From positions 1,237,648-1,301,647 of the forward strand of contig BDGG01000008.1 of the NCBI GenBank assembly GCA_001949185.1: a DNA stretch of 64,000 bases, in the 5' to 3' direction. The DNA is from Ramazzottius varieornatus. Lineage: Eukaryota > Tardigrada > Eutardigrada > Parachela > Ramazzottiidae. Every line of letters begins with the position of its first letter. Position 1 is the stretch's first letter. Made by a program: the position numbers and the translations under genes. This document shows positions 10,254-21,700 of the stretch, piece by piece. Under the pieces are notes generated by a model. That model was not told the origin of the DNA, searched no databases, and worked only from the letters and a program-made list of their open reading frames with translations.

Positions 10254-12294
10254 ATGTCCCAGCCCTTCAAGACCAAGCGGCCTCGGCGATACAACGAAGA
10301 AGCCCTGAAGGATGCGCTGTCTGCTGTCGACAATGTAATGGGGCTACGCGAAGCAGCTCGAGTTTTCAAAGTTCCGCGCAACACCGTTCCACGTTATGTG
10401 CAAGATACGAAGGCACGTAGGATGGGTAAAGAAAGAACGCTCAACGATTTTGAGGAAGGGCTGCTGGTTGATCTGCTCAAGAAATTCGGAAATACTGGAT
10501 TTCCTCTCAACAAAACCCAGCTGCGCATTTTTGTAGACGAAATGGGCATTGCGAAAGTACAGTAATTTTTCTTGTCGAACGTTTTATAATAATAATTTCG
10601 AATGTTGACCTTTGTCAGGTGTTGGGATAATTTTCAGTAAGGAATGGCATCGGCGTTTCTTTCAGGAACAGAAAGAAATATCCCTTCGACTAGCCTCAAA
10701 CGTTGACAGGAAGAAAGCACGAGAGTGGACTGTCGAATGTGCGGAATCATGGATCGAGCTTCTCGGCGGGCTGAATGACCAAGGTTACCTTTCAAATCCA
10801 GAAGGAATCATCAAGCTTGATGAATCTGGCTTCGTTCTGGGTTTTGAAAGGGAAAGAGTTTATGCGGAGAAAGGGAAGAAACATGTGGTTTCATACACAG
10901 AAGGCTCAACAAGAGATCAAGTGACAACGCTGTTCTGTGGAAACGCAGCGGGCCGGATGTTCAAACCTCTGGTCCTGTTCATTTGGGCATCATGTATCAT
11001 AATACTAACGACAAGCTCTATGTCGCAGTCAATCGATCGGACGTGATGGATCACAAGGTGCTGACGGACTACTTCCGGCAGGAAGTTCTGCCGTATGCTC
11101 CCGACAAAGCAAGTCACGCTCTGCTAGCAAATATAAATTCCACGTTATCTATTTAATTTGTGGCTCTTTTGCAGTGTGTTGTACTAATGGATGGCCACTA
11201 TAGTCACGTCACAAACATACAGCTCTTCAAGCTTTGTATCGAGTCCGGTAAAGATATGTCTCATATGTCTACTTTCCGGTCAGACGGACAAGCTACAACC
11301 GCTAGATAGCTGCCCATTTGGAACCATGAAACCGAAGTGTTCGGCTTACAAGTCCTTCCATCTTATCGACCCGCAGTTTGAAGTAACACTAAATTATTGC
11401 AGTCTGTAAAAATTAACTCATGGACAAGATTTTGATACAAGGACGTACCGAGGTCCCTAAAAGGTCCGCGATTTGGCCGTTTTCCTACGAAGTTTTCATT
11501 GAATATCAGTCAGGGTTGTGCCGGGCACGGGTCTGACAGGAAACTTCTTAGAAAAAGGGCTAAATCGCGCACATTTTAGGGACCTTGATACGACCTTGTT
11601 TTGATACAATAGTTCTGACTTTCAGATTACTCGGAACACCTTCCCAGGAATTTTGGCGGAGCTGTGTACTCCAGGAGCCAGCATGTTTTCCTTCGAGTTT
11701 GAAGCGTTATTGAAGAGTGGTTTTCGCAAGACTGGTGTCTCCCCTTTTTCCCCTGACGTCATTCGTAGAACGGTCGATAAAGAGCTGATCAAGTACGACG
11801 AACCTTCCTTACCAGTGTTGGACACAGAAAGTTCCCCGATGAAGAAAGTAGCAGCCATCTTTCGTTCCGACAAGGTGAAAATGGATGACGGCATGGTCGA
11901 ATCAAGCCTTGAGTCGATCGACCACATCCGGTCCAGTTACAAAAGCGTGGCGGATACGGTTGTGTTTGCTGCAGGCAAGGCGTTCGCTTTTTCTAAGCCG
12001 AAAAAGCAACGGAAGGCGAAAGATACGCGGATTGCGCTGGAAGCAGGCAGAAATATGCTCAACAGTGAGTATATGGAGGTGATTGAGCAGCGTCTGAAAT
12101 TGCGAAAAGAGCCGAGCAAAACTACACCGAAGTCCCGTGGAGGGACGAACAGAAAAGGGATGGCCCGCGAACCTTCGCCGTCTGCTTGCCTTCCAGTACC
12201 GGATATTCCTTCCGCATCTGAACCAAAGTCCATGCCTAAGAAAAGTCGCAAAAAGAAAGTGTGCTCACCTGAGGAACCTTCCGCCTGCCCTTAG
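10254..12294 (+). pseudogene. Degenerate pogo/Tigger-like transposase
   Basis: Plus-strand pieces in order. 10254-10560: N-terminal helix-turn-helix (YNEEALKDALSAV, REAARVFKVPRNT). From about 10639: CENP-B-type DNA-binding and DDE entry (KEWHRRFF, SNVDRKKA, then FSNPEG-like, IIKLDESGF with the first catalytic Asp). A one-base shift near 10970 joins to VNRSDVMDHK. About 11178: VVLMDGHYSHVTN with the second Asp. Another shift leads to TDKLQPLDSCPFGTMK, the usual third-Asp region LQPLD. 11653-12294: C-terminal tail (FRKTGVSPFSPDVI) and a basic Ser/Lys-rich end. The two or more frame breaks in otherwise recognisable DDE blocks indicate an inactive copy. The family moves by cut and paste. Confidence 0.75.
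11438..11603. mobile_element. MITE nested inside the Tigger-like element
   Basis: Inverted arms share AGGTCCCTAAAA, CGCGATTT and the outer ACAAGG/CGTAYC blocks (left about 11438-11480, right about 11555-11603). No coding content. It lies between the transposase pieces and separates the DDE region from the C-terminal exon. Confidence 0.65.
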
Positions 12295-13660
12295 TCGAAT
12301 GCTGATGTGGGTACGCTCGTACCAGCTCCTCCAAAGAAACGTATTGGGTCGAAGAAAGTGCAGTAGGTTCGCTTCGCTGGTTGTGACGACTTTGATTTCT
12401 GATTGTGATTGTAAACAGAGATTTAATATCTGGAGTATCTTGTTTTCGTATGTGCTTATGGTGGGCTTGTTCCGGAAAAAAATAATTTCAAAAAAAGTGT
12501 CATGCTTCGAGCTGCTCGTTCCGATACCCAGCACGAACGTGCAGCAGTACAACCAGTAGTGCTCTTTTTTACACGAAGCAAGAAACTCCTGCCCGTGCCG
12601 CCGTAGCGAAACGGCCTGGCCCAAACTATTTACTGGCCCAAACTATCCCACCGTGCGTGTAGGGATCTCACGCTCTAACTTAGTGTAATCTCATAAGCAT
12701 ATTTTTCAGTACATACATTCGGTCGAAGTTATTCATCCGGTAAGAAAACGACACCCCGCCCGGGGCAAAAGTGAAGATGCTGAAAACACTGATGTCTGTT
12801 TCTTACCATCCATCTGCTCCTTCAGGATCTAAAGCCTGCCAACATTGGGGTCGCATTTCAAGACGGTCGTGTTTCCTCAGTTAAGCTTCTGGACTTCGGA
12901 CTGGCGCGGAAGCTTAAAGTGGACATGTCCCATCATGTTTTGACCCTGTGGTACCGCGCACCGGAAGTATTGTTCCAGCCCGGACAATCTACTCCGGCGA
13001 GTAAGCCCGCAGTTTGACCAATACTTTACATAAAGATGGCCGTATTCAAAACTTTTCATAATTCGGATTGCTCTGCAGTTGACATGTGGTCCATTGGATG
13101 CATTCTGGCCGAACTGATTTCCAAGCAAGTCCTCATGAAAGGGACCTCAGAACTGAATGGTATAGTTTTCTCCTTGTACCGGTACTTGGAAACTAAACAG
13201 GTTTCAATGTTAATGGTTGTGCCATTACAGGTCAGCTGAGAAAGATCCACGCACAGCTAGGAAGCCCAGGCGCAACATTCATCCAAGATCGAGTGCACCG
13301 GGATGTAAGTTCGGTACAAGTAACTGATTGTCGTACTTGTATTTGTCAGCTTTGACGACTGCATTGGTAGTTCCACTGGTCTTTTCGTAGCACCGAGGTC
13401 TATTCTTTTTGCTCATGAATGAGCCCGAACAGTTCGCTCCATGGGCCGAAAACATTCCCGGCATGAACGAGCAAGGTATGTCCTACATCTTGGCAATTTC
13501 AAAAGTTGTAGCGGTGCTTCGGCACCCAAGATCTGATGTGATCAACCGGCAAATCGTTCGACAGCAACCCAAAGTCTTACTCACCCGTATTTTCGGGATT
13601 TAGTCGAGCAACACGGGGATGGCGGACTATACACCGGAGTACACAACAGGGATCACAACA

Positions 13661-16440
13661 GGGATCACAACAGGGAGGGGAGCACTCTCGTACAGAGAAA
13701 TTTCTGAGCCGCTGCCCAGATCCCTTCCTAGAGAAAATCTTGAGCGATCTTCCGACTTCGGAAATCGTTTTGCATGTTTTGATTGACAGGATTTGCTCTT
13801 GGTCATCCCGCCATCGGGGATATTTTTCTTGATTGTCCGCACGCTACAGACCAACCCGACCCACCGTGGTGTTTGGACTCTGACGTCAGCAGGCAAAAAA
13901 TGAAATCTGTTGCGTGCGTGAAATGTAAAAGGTACCGGCACAGACGATATTCTTATCGGCCTTCTGGCATCTGACCTTCATGCTGCACGTTGGAAAACGA
14001 TAGAGTCGAGACAACTTCTTTGTTGTCTTCTCCTATCACAGCTGGAAAGTATGAAGAGTCAGCCAGGAAAAAACTGGAGAGATAAGAGCTTCCATCAAAC
14101 ACAAGCGAAAACCGTCTCCTCAGTTTTCAAATGCACCACAGTATTCTGCAATAGCGTATACCGTAGTCTGACAAAACTAACAGGAAGCTGAGAGATGTCT
14201 TCCAGTTCTTCTTTGTATCCCGCGGATGTGAGGCATATCGCTCATTTATGGAAAGTTCTTGGTCAGTCGTTTTTTGGGTCGAATAAATACACTCTGACCA
14301 CTGTGGCAGGTCGCCGTAAGGCAATCGCGCATCTGTGCCAGCGAAGTCCACGCACCATCCAGAACATCACTACGAACTGGGATTTGATAACTGGTCCACC
14401 GAGCGGAACTGCAGTCGAGAGCAACACCGTTCCGGAAGATGACGTAAATGAAACCTTGGTCCCGGTTGTCGAGGCGGAAGAAATGGAGGGTGTCGCGGGC
14501 GTCGGTCGGCACTTGTTGTTCGTGCGATCATTCACCGGGAGTACAAGAGTAAGGTACACATCACGGTGGAATCTCTACTGCCATTGGTGGAGGAGGAAGT
14601 CGGTGTTAAGGTGTCGAAATCCACGATGTATCGTGTGTTACGTCGAATGGGCTTCCGATATCGGGATCGGTCCACTAAACACGTGTTTGGTGGCCCAAGC
14701 CTCAAAGTCAGGCGTATCCGTTACATCCGAGCGGTTCGTCAGTTTCGACAGAAGAATGCCCTGATTGCTTTCCTGGATGAGACTTGGTTAAACGACAAAT
14801 ACCAGTTTCGCAAGAGTTGGATCGAACTCGACAAAGAAAAATCCACCGGCACAGCCGAAATCCTGTACTAGGACTGCGGACAGTCGCATCCAAGTGGATC
14901 GGGAAAGCGTCTGGTCACTTTCGACGTGGTGACGGATAGGGGATTCGTTCCCGGATGTGGTCTTATCTGGGAAGCCTCAAAGCACACTGGGGACTACCAC
15001 GGGAATTTCAACTACCAAAACTACGAGAAGTAAGCCAGTCTGTCAAATCAATTAATAAAACGTTGTGTAATCTGTTTTGATAGTCTTTTTATTCGGAAGA
15101 GATTTGCTCGTTGCACCAGGTCAATCAAGTGGCTTGATTTTGAGAAAAGTAAAAAAAAGTGGGTCAAAACTGAGTTTTTTGAGTATATCTCGCAAACCAT
15201 TGGTTGGATCTTTCCGGTCCGAGCAGACAACATGAAGATGTCGACTGGGTCTTTCTGATCGTGAAAGAATTTGTGATGAAACTCTTACCGTGACGGAATG
15301 CCAATGCTTCAAGTTTTCGATGACGTCATGATAAATTTTGGCTGTTATGGTTTTAGGTTCATGGAGGAGGTGGTGGTTCCCCGTTTGGAAGAATTTGCTC
15401 GACTCCACGGATATGACAAGGTTGTGATCGTGCTGGATAACGCAAGTTATCATTCCCGCTTGATGCCACAGTTCAGAAGACCCAAGAGAGTGAAGAAAGA
15501 AATCCAGCAGTGGCTGACGGACCATAGGATCGAGTTCGGTGCGCGGGAACTGGTGGCCGAGCTATGGCAGAAGGTGACGAACTTTCTGAAAAATCACGTG
15601 GGCGACAGGTACTACATGGATGACTATTTGAAGACCGAAGAAGGCATCGAGACAGTTCGTCTGCCGCCCTACCACTGTGACTTCAACCCGATTGAAAAAT
15701 GCTGGGCCCGCCGCAAAGGGTATGTCGCCAAGCAAAACACCACCAGAAAGCTGCCTGACCTGATCAAGCTGTGGGACGAATCTGCTGATATCTTCAAGCC
15801 AGAAGACTTCCCCAAGCTCTTCGCCCACTGCATCAAGCTTGAGGATGACTACTGGGATATCGACACAAAGGAAGACCGCATTGAGGCAGTTGGTGACGAG
15901 CACGCCGATGAGGACGTTGCTGAAGAGGGCGGAGACCTGGAGCCCCTGGATCAAGATCTTGACGATGACAATGACCTAGCTTTGCTTCCGTTTTAGTGTC
16001 TTTACCGTAGCCCGCTTGATTACGAAATTCGTCCCACGCCCGTAATACTTTGTAGATTAAAAGAAAATAATCATCCCCCATTACCATAAATTAGCCGAAC
16101 CCTTATTACAACGTAGAACGTTTCCTGTAAAGACTGCGGACGGCTTGGGCGCTTGCTGTGGTACCCGATGTAAAACGCGGAAGTATGGGACAAAACTTTC
16201 AAAACAGGTTGACTGACGTCAGAGTCCAAAGACCACGGTGGGCGGGTTGGTCTGTGGCGTGCGGACAATCAAGAAAAATATCCCCGATGGCGGGATGACC
16301 AAGAGCAAATCCTGTCAATCAAAACATGCAAAACGATTTCCGAAGTCGGAAGATCGCTCAAGATTTTCTCTAGGAAGGGATCTGGGCAGCGGCTCAGAAA
16401 TTTCTCTGTACGAGAGTGCTCCCCTACCTGTTGTGATCCC
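13661..16440 (+). mobile_element. DDE transposon with ~230-bp terminal inverted repeats
   Basis: Left arm 13661-13890 and right arm 16213-16440 are long inverted repeats with few mismatches, starting GGGATCACAACAGG and running to TGACGTCA. The first 12 bases of the left arm are present as an extra tandem copy just outside it, so the exact left end and the target duplication cannot be fixed. Inside lies a broken transposase (14195-15996). The element splits the last coding exon of the second kinase copy: HPYFRDLV is on the left and the IALDEWKS tail on the right. Confidence 0.85.
14195..15996 (+). pseudogene. Broken Tc1/IS630-type DDE transposase
   Basis: Pieces in order: an N-terminal segment from 14195 (RKAIAHLCQRSPRTIQNI), a one-base shift near 14500, then an HTH-like block (VSKSTMYRVLRRMGF), the first catalytic Asp in AFLDETW, an in-frame TAG at 14869-14871, and continuation in the same frame to NYQNYEK. 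A GT-AG intron (15030-15356) links to the last exon with MEEVVVPRLEEF, the second Asp in VIVLDNASYH, and the catalytic Glu in FNPIEKCWARRKGYV (spacing typical of a Tc1/IS630 DDE enzyme). An acidic tail ends at 15996. The stop codon and frame break suggest an inactive copy, although the second half is long and well preserved. Confidence 0.75.
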
Positions 16441-16732
16441 GACCCATGACAGCTTTGAAGACGCCCGAAACATAGCGCTAGATGAGTGGAAAAGTACGCT
16501 GCCCTACCCGGAATAAAACAAAACAGAATCTGGTTAAGTTAGCTGTGGATGTGCGAAGTAAAATCAGTAGTCTTTACAGCTCCACCCATTTTCTTTTCCA
16601 CAGGATTTTTGGATACAAGAATCGAAGAAATCAAAGCAACATTGCGGAATGGCAGTCCAGAAGTGGACTAGGGCGGTCTTTGAAGCTTCACGCTGATAAC
16701 CTTTGCGTAATACGCGACAGCGACAAAACGAG

Positions 16733-16853
16733 TTCACTTCACCCAGATCGGTTTTTTCTCGAAGTGGCGCACGCTCTCAGCCACCGACACAAAAGACGTG
16801 CGCCACTCGGGAACACGATCTGGGTGTAATCGTTTGCCGAAGTCTCACACACC
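16733..16853. mobile_element. MITE family A copy
   Basis: Arms CACCCAGATCGG/TCGAAGTGGCGCAC and GTGCGCCACTCGGG/GATCTGGGTG, outer end TCGTTTGCCGAAGTCTCA. It lies between the end of the kinase pseudogene and akirin. The rest of 16517-17159 shows no gene. Confidence 0.8.
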
Positions 16854-17159
16854 ATCGCACTAGCCTACGGAGGAACCCAACTGCGGAAATTGTGCCATTC
16901 AAAAGAAGACTGGAGGTGTACACAAGTGTGGAAGAAGTCTGGTCTTTCGATCTAAAACCGCAACTTCCGGGTCAAGCTCGCAACTAGCAGTTTTGACAGT
17001 TTGGAAAGACGAGTAAATTATATGAACACATAACTGGCGAAAGCGTTTAAGGAAGAGTAGCTAACTAGACATATCCGTACAGATATTGCACCATCAACGT
17101 TTTCCAAATTAGAGCTGTACAAATGAAAGAAAATATTACGAGGTATCGAGTGCCATATT

Positions 17160-17829
17160 CTATGACAGGTAAGACATGTCAGTATCGGGAGGGGGACCTT
17201 GCATGTTGGTCTGTAGCTGGTCTTGAGCAAACTGAATAAACGACTGATACTGTTCCGCCAGCTTTTCCTGTAGTGCATGTTCATACTCTTGTTTCAGTCG
17301 AGTGTCGAGTTGAGCAATTTCACGCTGGCAGGCTTCGACGGCCTGCTTGGTTGAGTACCTCGTATCGCGATCTGGAGAGTCACTCTTATTCGTTGACGTG
17401 AAGGAGGACTTTGGACTGCGTGGAGGAGAGACAGAACCACTGGAAAACAGGCTTAAAGGAGGAGGAGAAGATGAGCTTGGGGGTTTGGCAAAATGTTTAG
17501 AAGAAAGACCAGCTGAAAAGAGACGGAAACAAATTATTGATAGTAAATCAATCAGCCAAAAATACTGTAACATGGTAGGGCTGTGGAGTAATCATATCCC
17601 GTTTCTCCAATCGGATAGACAGCATGTTTAACATCTGCGTACCTGTACCAACTTCTCGGAAAGGTGAGGACAGACGTCCAGACCGAGGAGGAGATCCAAA
17701 GGAAGCGGAAGACAGGCCAAAGTCGCGATGAGGGACACGCTTGCACTGTGACGGGCCATTCTGAGCATCACCCTCTTCCACAGCATCGATTCGCCGTTTG
17801 GTCGGCTGGAATAACGTTACACAAGCCAT
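17160..17829 (-). CDS. AKIRIN: Akirin
   Basis: Two exons on the minus strand, 17829-17643 and 17512-17160, phases close, 179 residues. It starts MACVTLFQPTKRR, matching the akirin N-terminus (MACxxxLKR) with a nuclear-localisation-like basic run. A Ser/Pro-rich linker follows. The conserved C-terminal helix reads LKQEYEHALQEKLAEQYQSF, the akirin signature, and ends near MSYLS where family members end in SYVS. Known for the family: small nuclear adaptor that bridges transcription factors (NF-kB/Relish, Twist) to chromatin remodellers in immune and muscle gene programmes. The start codon is the first ATG. Upstream on the same strand a spliced open frame (…VLARRWLV-stop) could overlap this ATG, most simply a 5' UTR. 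Confidence 0.92.
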
Positions 17830-17869
17830 CTTCGTGCGAGGACCTTCGAGGTAAGATCAGTCAAGGTTG

Positions 17870-18795
17870 GAACATTCCCAAACTGATATAACGAGTTGAA
17901 CAAAGGACAGCCAACATCGATCCCGAGTCTTGATGTCTCCACTCACCTGAATGTTACGTAACAACGATTCGAGCTTCAGAGACGTCCTTTCTGACTTTCC
18001 GGATGCTCCGTAGTTCAGGCTAAACTGGAGATCAAAGAACACGTTCAGCTGTATGCAGACGCATGATCCGTAATCTGATCGAAGCGAAGAAGAATGGCAA
18101 CATCGAAGTTCGGAAGTTGAGAACTGGTTTAGACTTTGGCACTTTGGAATTAAGTTAATCGCTGATTCCAGTTGAAATGCCACATGGAGGGCGTAGCCTG
18201 TGGACTCCAGTTGGCTGCACTTGTGCACCGCTCAATACGTGCGCAAGAGCTGGTCTCCCGTTTACCACATGGATTGTGCGCCTGACGGAGGCGGTCCGTT
18301 CAGCCTCGCTCGATGACAACCAATCAGGACACCGACTGTCCTATGATGTCCTGAGCAACGATGCTAGAAAAGTAAGAAAACCAAAACAAAATCCGTGGCT
18401 ACCGCTGGAGTATTTTGTAGTTCCGCGTATCAATCGGACGTTTATCTTCCCGTACACATGTAGCATTCCATATCCGCAGATCACTGGAAAGAAGTCGGAC
18501 CTAGCAAGGACGCTCAGGAGCAGAAGAGTAGCCCAAGTGCAACGTGACTCGTACTGGACGTTGCGAAGTATCAAGCTGAACGGTACTACGATAATCTCGG
18601 CGCAAGTCATGAAACCTGATCGAAGCTGTCTGTGTCGTTTTTGCAGTGAACACTTCAAGCCTCTGTTCCTGTGTGAAATGAGAAGCAATTGCGTGTCGAT
18701 TCTTCTGATGCCTCGCTGGCCGAAATATGGATGGAAGCTGCAGCTTGAGTGTTTAAGAGAAGGGCTGGTAAAGCTGGCCCAGCTGGACTGACGAT
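17870..18795. other. Unresolved stretch between akirin and TXNDC11
   Basis: A plus-strand frame runs unbroken at 18177-18791 (204 codons) and the minus strand also has open runs. Plausible short introns with GT-AG ends and about 51 bases exist on both strands, so reading frame openness does not decide. No family signature is seen in any chain I could build. It may be 5' UTR and promoter of the divergently placed akirin and TXNDC11 genes, or a small fast-evolving gene. Confidence 0.35.
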
Positions 18796-21700
18796 ATGTC
18801 GACTGGCATCCCTGCACCATTCTTAAAGTTTAAAGACAAATTCCTGTGTTTTACTTCCGGAACCAAGATGAGACGCTTGATTTCCCTCGCCAGCATACTA
18901 GGGCTCTACTTTCTTCTGATATCCCTTCGACGAGCATGGTCCAGAGAGTACGCATCGATCATCCAGCAACTTCGTTCTTATTGTCTGTCTCTTGTGTTTG
19001 CCGACCACATATCTAGTTGTATTTCAGGGAGGAACTTCTGGTAATACCCGCCAAGCCGCCTACAAGATTCTTGCCGAAGGATTCGCCGGTTCGAGATTTC
19101 TTTTTGGGGGAAACAGCCGGGTTGGCCTTCGCGACACATACGAACGATCTCTCATTCGTATTCCTCTATGCTCCCTGGTGCTTATTTTCTCATCAAGCGA
19201 AGCTAGAATTTGATTCGGTCGCAAGACTTTACAAATCTCAGGTATATTGTACTTCACTTTAAGATTCTGGAAGCCGTAGGCAGGACTGCAACCACCTGTT
19301 GCCTTTATTGGGGGCTTGACAAAACAACTCAACAAGATCGTTTCCAAGTGGCGCACACTTTCTGCCGGGAATACTGAAAAGGTGCGCCACTTGGACAGTG
19401 ATCTGGTCGGGTTTGTTTGCCTAGGTCCCAACCTATCCCAATTATTTATGTATTTTCTGTCTTTTCAGGCAGCTTTCATTGCCATAAACTGTGCATGGCA
19501 TGCTGGACATTGTGCACAGTTTAAACGTCCGGAACATTTCCCGCTCATCGGAGCTTATATGGGTCGCCTAGGACGTTTGTTCATAACCTATCGAGGTATC
19601 GGTGATCTTCTTCGAGATTTAGACCAATAGATCAGTTGTTACGGGTTTCATTTTTCTGGTATTGTATTGCAGGGGTTCCGAACAGGTTGCACCTAAGTAT
19701 TTTTATCGAAAGACTTCTGAAACCCTTCACAGTCTTAACAGCAGAGCATGACTTCAACACTTTCATCCATACGAATGAGGTCAGGTGCAAACAGAGATCA
19801 TTTTAAAACTCGCCTCTTTGCATCCTGACTAGCTTGCATTATAGGTGTCCGTGGTGGCTTCTTTGGATCTATCGACTCGCCTGTCGCGCGGTCTTCGCAC
19901 AGTGTGGAACGTTTCTTGCCTCATTACGCGACATGGTATATCAGCGCACGGAAGTCTCCGGTCCCGGTGTACGGTAATCTGAACCTTGTTTCCTGCAGAT
20001 CCACGTGGAAGCATTGGAATGGCTGTTATCAGTAACCAGAAACTCGCGCTGCGCATTGGTTTTCCGCGTCCCGGAAGTGCGCACATATTCCGGCTGGGAC
20101 AGGAAGTGCAGGTTAGTTTCTCCTTTGCAGAAGACAGAAAGGACTCTAATACATGGTCTAGCGATGGTGTTGTTATTATAGAGAATATCACTGACGGATG
20201 GACTGGAAGATGCTCAAATAGAAGAAGCCGTGTTAGAAGTGGGCAAGAGCTTGGTAAGTCTGTCACGTGCCTTATGTGGTACATCGATGTTTGATGCTTA
20301 TTGTGGGCAGCCTTTGCGATGGATTTTTCCACTGTTTCAACGGAGTTTCGCCCTATCCCAAATACTGCGAAAGAACGCGACTATGATTATCTTCACACCC
20401 TACACGAAGGGTGCAGTCTGCAATCAAATTGTGACCATCGTAAGTCGATCCTTTCTGTCACACCGGTCGAGCAGTCATGATACCATTCGTTCTGGTAGAT
20501 TCAACGTTTAGTAGCTTCTTATGGAGACTGCGACAAGTCGAGCAATCTGATACAGCTTCTCGAGTCCGACGCTCGCCGGTTCGTCCAAGAAGCCTCAGAG
20601 AAACGTCAACGCTTCGAGTACTGCCGGTCCCTTCTCAGAACATACGGCTATCTTCTGGACAAGCTTGATGTCAAGAACTCACTCCGACGGCCAAACTGCG
20701 TGTGCCTTGCAGACAGCTCTCCGTCTTCTGTCGCCGAATTTTGCTGGTCCAAGTCGCGACCATTCCGCCTACCGGTGCAAGGTACCAAACTTCATTAATA
20801 CTATCACTCAAAGCGGTTGAGCACACTGGATACTCCGTGTGAAAAATCATCGTGTAGAAAACATGGGAGGCTGCGAACGAAGGCGGATGCGAAAGCAGTC
20901 AAAGCGTACGAGATCGTCAGCTCAAGTAGCACACGCTTCCAGCACATATCAGGTGCGGAAGTATGACTTGTTACTCCCCCGACGAAGATTTTCAAAAACT
21001 TCTCCTGGCTTCGAACCTCGGAATTTTTGATCAGGTTATCCACTCATACTAGCAAGGTACTTCAGTCACTTTTTCGGCATCGTATTCGTGCCTGTACTGT
21101 AAAAGAATAGGGGAAGAGCAACGATAAAGTCTCGGTAGCCATTTTTGGTAGCCTCTGCGGAAGAAATTGTTCTTTCTCGCTGGGGTGCTGAAATTCTGCG
21201 ACATAGTGATAATCCTCTGGTATCAGAACCCCTCTTCCTGGTGTACGAAGGAGAGTTCCCAGTTCCACCTCCTGCAGTTTTGCGCAAGCGTTTTGTTCAG
21301 TGTGCACTCTAGAGCTGACTTGCAACAGTAGTGCTTTGAGCTGACCGAAAGATTTCGTTTAGTCAACGGCAAGTTTTTTTATCATTCTTCCCCGCTCCAG
21401 AGAGGTTTAGTCTGCAGCTATCGTTATGCCGGGCGGAAGAATTTTTCAACGGTCTAGACTGTAAGATAGCAATCAGTAGGTAACCATAATTTTCCTATGG
21501 TGCCGCGCACGATTCGAAATTTCCTGCGGTAATTCAGCTCTTTCGAAACATTCCAACTTTTGCTGCAGAACGACCTACAGAGCCCGGTCTTTGTCACTAG
21601 TAACAATGCAATCTGAGGATCAGTTCGGTCTCACTCAGAAACGGGAGGTTACGGATAGGCAAAATTTGTGTTCATCGCACGGTGCGCGAAGTGAGCGGGG

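Larger units (their letters stand above)
10000..12659 (+). mobile_element. pogo/Tigger-type DNA transposon in kinase intron 3
   Basis: Termini are inverted repeats of 27 bases, CACGCACGGTGGG then a variable base and TAGTTTGGGCCAG, flanked by TA on both sides (9998-9999 and 12660-12661), the Tc1/mariner target signature. The right end carries a second internal copy of the GGCCCAAACTA part. The TA used is the second and third base of the host 5' splice site, so the donor GT survives. Inside is a degenerate transposase (separate entry) and a smaller nested MITE near 11438-11603. Confidence 0.85.
9434..16516 (+). pseudogene. Second p38-like kinase copy, transposon-interrupted
   Basis: Paralogue of the kinase at 7027 with the same exon positions: 9434-9519, 9600-9762, 9829-9996, 12710-12739, 12826-13000, 13079-13159, 13231-13304, 13391-13475, then 13512 on. 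The first eight exons remain in frame. Changes at key sites: glycine loop GKRAYGKVW (first Gly context lost), catalytic HRD read as HPD across the exon 4/5 junction, TGY position read as SHH (DMSHHVLTLW). Exon 9 starts in frame (SDVINRQIVRQQPK) but HPYFRDLV lies in another frame, and then a DDE transposon (13661-16440) intervenes. The expected C-terminal tail DSFEDARNIALDEWKS resumes immediately after it and stops at 16516. Another transposon fills intron 3. Most likely a pseudogene; a truncated transcript is possible. Confidence 0.75.

Noticed and set aside
18177-18791. 204-codon plus-strand open frame before TXNDC11
   Set aside because: No family signature, the minus strand is equally open, and plausible mini-introns exist on both strands. 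Not called as a gene.
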